The notes under the pieces were generated by a model. The model saw only the letters and a list, made by a program, of their open reading frames with translations. It had not been told where the DNA came from and made no database searches. DNA of 64,000 bases, taken from Diaporthe sp. PMI_573. Taxonomy: Eukaryota; Ascomycota; Sordariomycetes; Diaporthales; Diaporthaceae. Each line of letters opens with the position of its first letter. The stretch's first letter is position 1. This document shows positions 59,730-64,000 of the stretch, in pieces. The position numbers and the translations under genes are program-made. The DNA lies in NCBI GenBank assembly GCA_021399435.1, contig JAJTUP010000011.1, positions 930,001 to 994,000 on the forward strand, given 5' to 3'.

Positions 59730-60744
59730 GATGGGCTGGTGGTGCAGTTTTTGCGGTCGTCACTGCTGCTGCTCGAAGGAGGGTAGCGGTGGGGGGGAGT
59801 CGACTCGAGGAGGAGACTGAGACGAAGATGGAGGTGGAGCAGGAGCAGGAGCAGCTGATATTGGCCCCGCTGAATGAGGACGTCGACACCACGCCTTGCA
59901 GGCAGGATTTCACAGTCGAGAGCCGTGGGCTCGGTTGGCTAAGGTCGCAGTCGCGATCGCAAGCGGCGCGTGTTTGTTGTGTCTCCAACAGCAGACAGGG
60001 ACTGAGGGCCGGGGGATCAGTTGAGGAGGTGCCGAGATGCTTGAGTAAGTAGACTGCCTGACTGACTTCCTAGCAGTCAGTGGCCTGGGACGAGTGGATG
60101 TTTCGAGCTGGAGTCTTGCGGGCCTTGGCACGCCATTCTTTTTTGGATTGGCGGGGTTGAAGGGCCAAGAGGCCTGGGCTGGCAGGCTGGAGTTTCCAAG
60201 TGACGTTACCTGCTCCAACTGGAGCACTGGGCCGCCCCATAACAACCAGCAGACGCAAAGCCTATGTGTACCAGATCTGGACCCGACTCAGAGTGCAGCA
60301 GAAGAAGCAGCAGCAGCAGCAAGTCGAGACGTAAATAATAAAGGACAATAAGAACATCTCGGAATTATTCATTGTCTACCTGCCCTGAGTAGCACCTAAT
60401 CCAGGCACAGAAGTCGGTCATGCAAACAAATCCCACCTCGATAATATTTGTACATTGTGATTAACCTCTGCCAACAGTTCAAAGGGACAAAAACCAATAA
60501 GAATTGTCCCACTCAAGGTTTTCTCGCATCTGAAAATATAACAGACCATCAACACCACATTTAAGCCTGCCAAGAAACCCTCGAGATAAGATCAAAGATC
60601 GCAAAACTCATCAACCCAACGGGGGACTGAACCGGGACTCACTCACCCTGACCTGACCCCCTGAGCCGCATCTCACCGCCAACGGCCCGTTGAACCTTGA
60701 CCTAGCCTGCATTCCTCAATCACACCTCACACATCACTCTCAAT
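59730..60744. promoter_or_regulatory. Divergent region between VPS4 and prefoldin genes
   Basis: About 1 kb holds both promoters. It contains short GAG/CAG-rich stretches (59823-59850 and about 60298-60325). No gene is supported. Confidence 0.5.
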
Positions 60745-61223
60745 ATGGCTTCAGAAGCACAGGCCAAGCTCCAGGCCCTCTCAGAGGAGTTCACCAAGCT
60801 ACAGACAGGTTCGTGTGCACGCCAGAACAGCGCATCCCCATCACCCATCAGGCCACACTGCTGACACGCCCCCCCCCCCCAACAGAGCTGCAGACCGTGG
60901 TGTCGTCGCGGCAGAAGCTCGAGGCGCAGAAGCAGGAGAACAGCGGCGTCAAGAGCGAGTTCGGCAAGCTCAAGGACGGCGAGGCCATCTACAAGCTCGT
61001 GGGGCCCGCGCTGCTCAAGCAGGAGAAGGCCGAGGCCGAAGCCACCGTCGACGGCCGCCTCGAGTTCATCAACAAGGATATTACCCGCCAGGAGGACAAG
61101 ATCAAGGAGATCCAGGAGAAGCTCGAGCGCGTCAAGGGCGACATCATCCGGATCCAGACGACCGCCCAGTCTGCCGCCCAGGGCAAGCAGCCTGCTGCTG
61201 CGGCCGGCGCGGCGAAGGCTTGA
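60745..61223 (+). CDS. YKE2: Prefoldin subunit 6 (beta-type)
   Basis: Two exons, 60745-60808 and 60886-61223, encode 133 residues. The 77-bp intron starts GTTCGT, contains a run of twelve C just before its acceptor and ends CAACAG. The product is two long helices around a central hairpin: ALSEEFTKLQTELQTVVSSR, then KLKDGEAIYKLVGPALLKQ, the conserved hairpin of prefoldin beta subunits, and TRQEDKIKEIQEKLERVKGD. An Ala/Gln-rich tail follows. Prefoldin hands unfolded actin and tubulin to the TRiC chaperonin. The poly-C run will be prone to length changes, but it is intronic. Confidence 0.96.
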
Positions 61224-61714
61224 GCGGGTGATGGGCGTGCGGGAGTGAGCATGTGAGAAGGACACTGGCTGGAACTCCAGCAAATTTCACGGCAACGCGG
61301 TCTCGGGGCGGATGCATCGCTTGTGGGAGCTCAACTGAGGAGGCTGCCCGTCTTTCGAGACCGGAGAATCTACAATAGGGTCACGTAGATGATTAGACTG
61401 GATGGAAAGTTGAGTGGATATGATCTTTTGTGAGAGAGGCATTCTATTCATCTAAAGATACCAGATGCCAGATCCAAATGCAAATACCAATGCCAATGCC
61501 AGTTCCGAAACCAACGCCGTGCTCATGGATGGGAGATGAGGCCATGCCCTGCTAAAGTGCCCTGCTAAAGTTCCAAAAAGACACCCTGGGGCCCCAACTC
61601 CGATGCATGCTGTTGCGCCTTGTTTTAAATCACCCCCCTGTATGCCCTCTATCGCCGTCCGGATCCTGCCTCCTTTTCCTCGCCCATGCTCACTCACGCA
61701 GTCTCTCAACTATT
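61224..61714. other. Convergent intergenic region
   Basis: 491 bases between the prefoldin stop and the stop of the gene at 61715. No coding sequence or repeat beyond short direct ATGCCA-type repetition near 61465-61505. Confidence 0.5.
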
Positions 61715-62494
61715 CTAGTTCAGGACCATGATCTGGAAGACGTCCGGGACGCCAAAGTTCCTCTGCAGGTGCGGGCCGTCGTCCCGCAGCTGCTTCTCGG
61801 CCATGTCCTGCCTGGGGCTGACCTCGACGACGGACACCTCGGTGCTGCGCCTCTTGTCCGCGGCGGCAGAGACGACATCGGCGCCGGCGACGGCCTTGCC
61901 GTTGATAGCGTCCATGATCATGTTGCCGATGTGCGCCTTCTCGAAGCAGTTGGACCAGACGGGGCTCTTCTCGATGGCGTCGAGCATAACCTTCCTCTCC
62001 TCGCTGGCCGCGAACCGCGTGAGCTTGGCGTCAAAGACCTCCGGGGAGAGCGTCACGCTGCAGGTGGCGACCTTGCGCAGGAGATACACCAAGCCGGCCA
62101 CGGCCTGCGCGAAGATGCAGGCCTTGGCGTCGGCGTCCATGGTTGCCAGGATGCGGGGGTCCGGCTCGTCGAGGACGAAGGCGCGGTGGTCCTCGTCGAA
62201 GACGGAGGAGAGCATCTTTCGCAGGCACAGGAAGTCTATTGCGGACTGGTTCTGCACGGGGAGCTTCTGCAGGGCCGAGGCGAAGATGCAGCGGCAGAGG
62301 TGGAAGATTGTCTCGTCTGGGATGGTGGTGACGTGGTTGTGGTGTATGACGAAGAGGGGATATGAAGTCTCGATGGTTTCTGTGTTGGGTTTGTTAGAGC
62401 TGGGTTGTTTGTGTAAGAGGGGTTCGGCTTGTGTATCCATACCTCGGCACTTGGCGTCGAGAATTGCGTTGAAGTGTTGATTTTGGATACCCAT
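61715..62494 (-). CDS. Hypothetical protein, about 238 residues
   Basis: Two exons are likely, complement(62443-62494, 61715-62379), giving 238 residues. The 63-bp intron starts GTATGG, has a CTCTAAC branch site 13 bases before its ACACAG end and is in phase without a stop, so a retained form of 259 residues is also possible. The spliced start reads NAILDAKCRETIETSYPLFV. The rest is a soluble helical protein (IFHLCRCIFASALQKLPVQN, AKACIFAQAVAGLVYLLRKV, KVMLDAIEKSPVWSNCFEKA) with no signal peptide, membrane segment or catalytic motif that I recognise. Codon use is regular and GC-rich at third positions, supporting a real gene. Confidence 0.75.
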   Translation of the reverse strand: MGIQNQHFNAILDAKCRGMDTQAEPLLHKQPSSNKPNTETIETSYPLFVIHHNHVTTIPDETIFHLCRCIFASALQKLPVQNQSAIDFLCLRKMLSSVFDEDHRAFVLDEPDPRILATMDADAKACIFAQAVAGLVYLLRKVATCSVTLSPEVFDAKLTRFAASEERKVMLDAIEKSPVWSNCFEKAHIGNMIMDAINGKAVAGADVVSAAADKRRSTEVSVVEVSPRQDMAEKQLRDDGPHLQRNFGVPDVFQIMVLN

Positions 62495-64000
62495 GTTTAT
62501 GGTGTTGAAATCTTGTTTGGCTTGTAAGAGTCGTATGTGTCTTGGTCTTGGTCTTGGTATGTCAATAGTTTATGTGTATGTGTGACAACAGTGAATACGG
62601 TCTGTGATGAATACGGTTTTCTATGGTGAGCAGCCCTCGGGAATAAATACTGACAGCCATCTCGAGGAAGGGCAGCTTTATATCGTACAGGCAAATGTTT
62701 GTGCCAGCCTTACAGCCTCGTCTAAGGGCCGGGTGGCACACTTGCAACCCAGACACACGGAAGCAGGCGGCCATGTTCCGAGGCGGGAAGAGCCTCAGGA
62801 TGGCGTGGCATGACAGGCAGAATCGGAAGACTACGGCGCGCAGGAGGGCTGGTTCGAGATTGCGCCTGCAATCCCTTGACGTGGGGGCGAGCAGGGTGGC
62901 AGGGCAAAGCACAGCACAGAGAGTCAGCGGCGGGCAAATCCAAGACAGGACGGCAGAGATTTGTATCACTGAATATGTGTGAGAGTCGCGACATCAGCCC
63001 AGTGAGCGTCAGAGTTGGCTGTTCTCAGGTTACAGAAGTTGGACGATGTGGCCCAGGCGCCTGTGCATGGTAGCCTTTGGTAGGAGGCCTGCGTCCCGGT
63101 TTCTCCCGACCGTCGGAGATGAGCGCAACCAGCAAGGGCCTGGAACGCCTGGAATGCTGGACCACTGGACAGCATTTCTTCAGGGCTCACGCTGGGCCAC
63201 CTGGGCCACCTGGGCCACCTGGGCTGCGCAAGGGACAGCGGCAGGGACCGCAGATGGGCCTGCCAACGTGTCCTGCCTCATCACCACCACCTGCGCAGGG
63301 GGGAAGGGAGATATCGCGAAAATTATTTGCAATCTCTGATGGTCCTGATCTGGAAAATTTAATTCTTGTTTCGATGATCAGATCCACTGCAAGACAATCT
63401 CGGTCCCGGATATAAGCATCTTGCATTCTGAGCACATCATATGATTTCCCCAGCTCTCTCTCAAACTTTCCCTTTCTTTTCTTTTCTTTCCTTTCTTGTG
63501 TCTTGGTTATTGCAGGAGGCCTCGACTACTGTTCAGGTGGAGTGATGACTGCCAGTGTCTGTACATTCCAAGGTATATTGTGGAAAGGTAGACATTGTTC
63601 AGGGGTGAATGTCTCTGGCCAAATAAAATGTACGTGCATGTGAGTTCTGCGGACAGTGTAGAGTTAACAGTAATAAGAATGAAGCCAGACTCAAAAGAAA
63701 TTTCCACATGTTTTGCAAGTTTCAACCTGTGGAAACCAGACTGTTCTATTTCAATGTCCAATATAACAATCAAGTATGTAAAAGTACTCGGTGGAGATGC
63801 AGAATGTTGAGAACAATTACGTTGTTGTCTGTCTTCGTCTCGCTCCCCCTTATCAGCATGTTTACCTCAGCATCTGATACCAGATAAGCGCACCGGCCAG
63901 GCGGGCTCATCAAGTGCCCCGCCGAGATCTCCCCCGACGGCAATGCTGGGCCATGGTCGATCGCGGGGCTCCCAGGCCTAGCTACGGGTACTAACAATGC
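62495..64000. other. Terminal region, no gene seen
   Basis: About 1.5 kb. It contains a three-copy CTGGGCCAC tandem at about 63192-63220 and a pyrimidine tract at about 63464-63495. Open frames are short and without motifs. A gene starting beyond the right edge cannot be excluded. Confidence 0.45.
63192..63220. repeat. Three-copy 9-bp tandem repeat
   Basis: The unit CTGGGCCAC occurs three times in a row, followed by a partial CTGGGC copy, in non-coding sequence. Confidence 0.75.

Overview
The window looks like a chromosome segment of a filamentous ascomycete, most likely a Sordariomycete-like fungus. Nearly every gene is split by short GT-AG introns (54-220 bp), often with CTAAC or CTGAC branch sites. 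Fungus-typical families occur: a HET domain, a DUF6594-like protein, an F-box protein and an ankyrin/CorA-like protein. The genus cannot be named from sequence alone. No tRNA, rRNA, CRISPR array or intact transposon was recognised.

Left half (1-48.5 kb) is accessory-like, gene-poor and partly decayed. It starts with a truncated HET-domain gene divergent from a four-segment membrane protein (1-3.2 kb). Next come an unknown gene (4.3-5.0 kb), a short-chain dehydrogenase relic (5.9-6.3 kb), and a loose group of secreted hydrolases: an M14 carboxypeptidase, an S51 cyanophycinase-like peptidase and an A1 aspartic protease (6.5-14.5 kb). These are interleaved with an F-box protein and a basic low-complexity protein. 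A six-finger C2H2 protein follows (15.7-16.5 kb), then a nine-exon ankyrin plus CorA-like membrane gene with two frame breaks (17.1-20.5 kb), an allantoate-permease-type MFS transporter (23.3-25.0 kb), a small ankyrin protein (26.2-26.9 kb), a DUF6594-like membrane protein (29.4-31.9 kb), a 15-bp minisatellite (32.1-32.3 kb), a long coiled-coil protein with 21-residue repeats (32.4-34.1 kb) and a second MFS transporter (36.6-38.5 kb). The 7.8 kb from 38.5 to 46.3 kb hold no gene I can support. They are followed by an NmrA-like gene with an in-frame stop, a second array related to the minisatellite, and a decayed methyltransferase fragment beside an intact methyltransferase (48.5-49.5 kb).

Right side (49.9-62.5 kb) is core genome: ribosomal protein eS26 and ubiquitin-eS31 (a divergent pair), a membrane-anchored GH18 chitinase, NOP56, VPS4, prefoldin subunit 6 and one conserved-looking unknown gene. 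The last 1.5 kb show nothing codable.

The genes do not form one pathway. The strongest second-look items are the HET/membrane-protein pair, the broken ankyrin/CorA gene, the 21-residue-repeat coiled-coil protein, a 125-codon coding-like extension in frame after the NOP56 stop, the methyltransferase relic, and the two related minisatellites. All exon borders were read by eye from splice signals and frame continuity.
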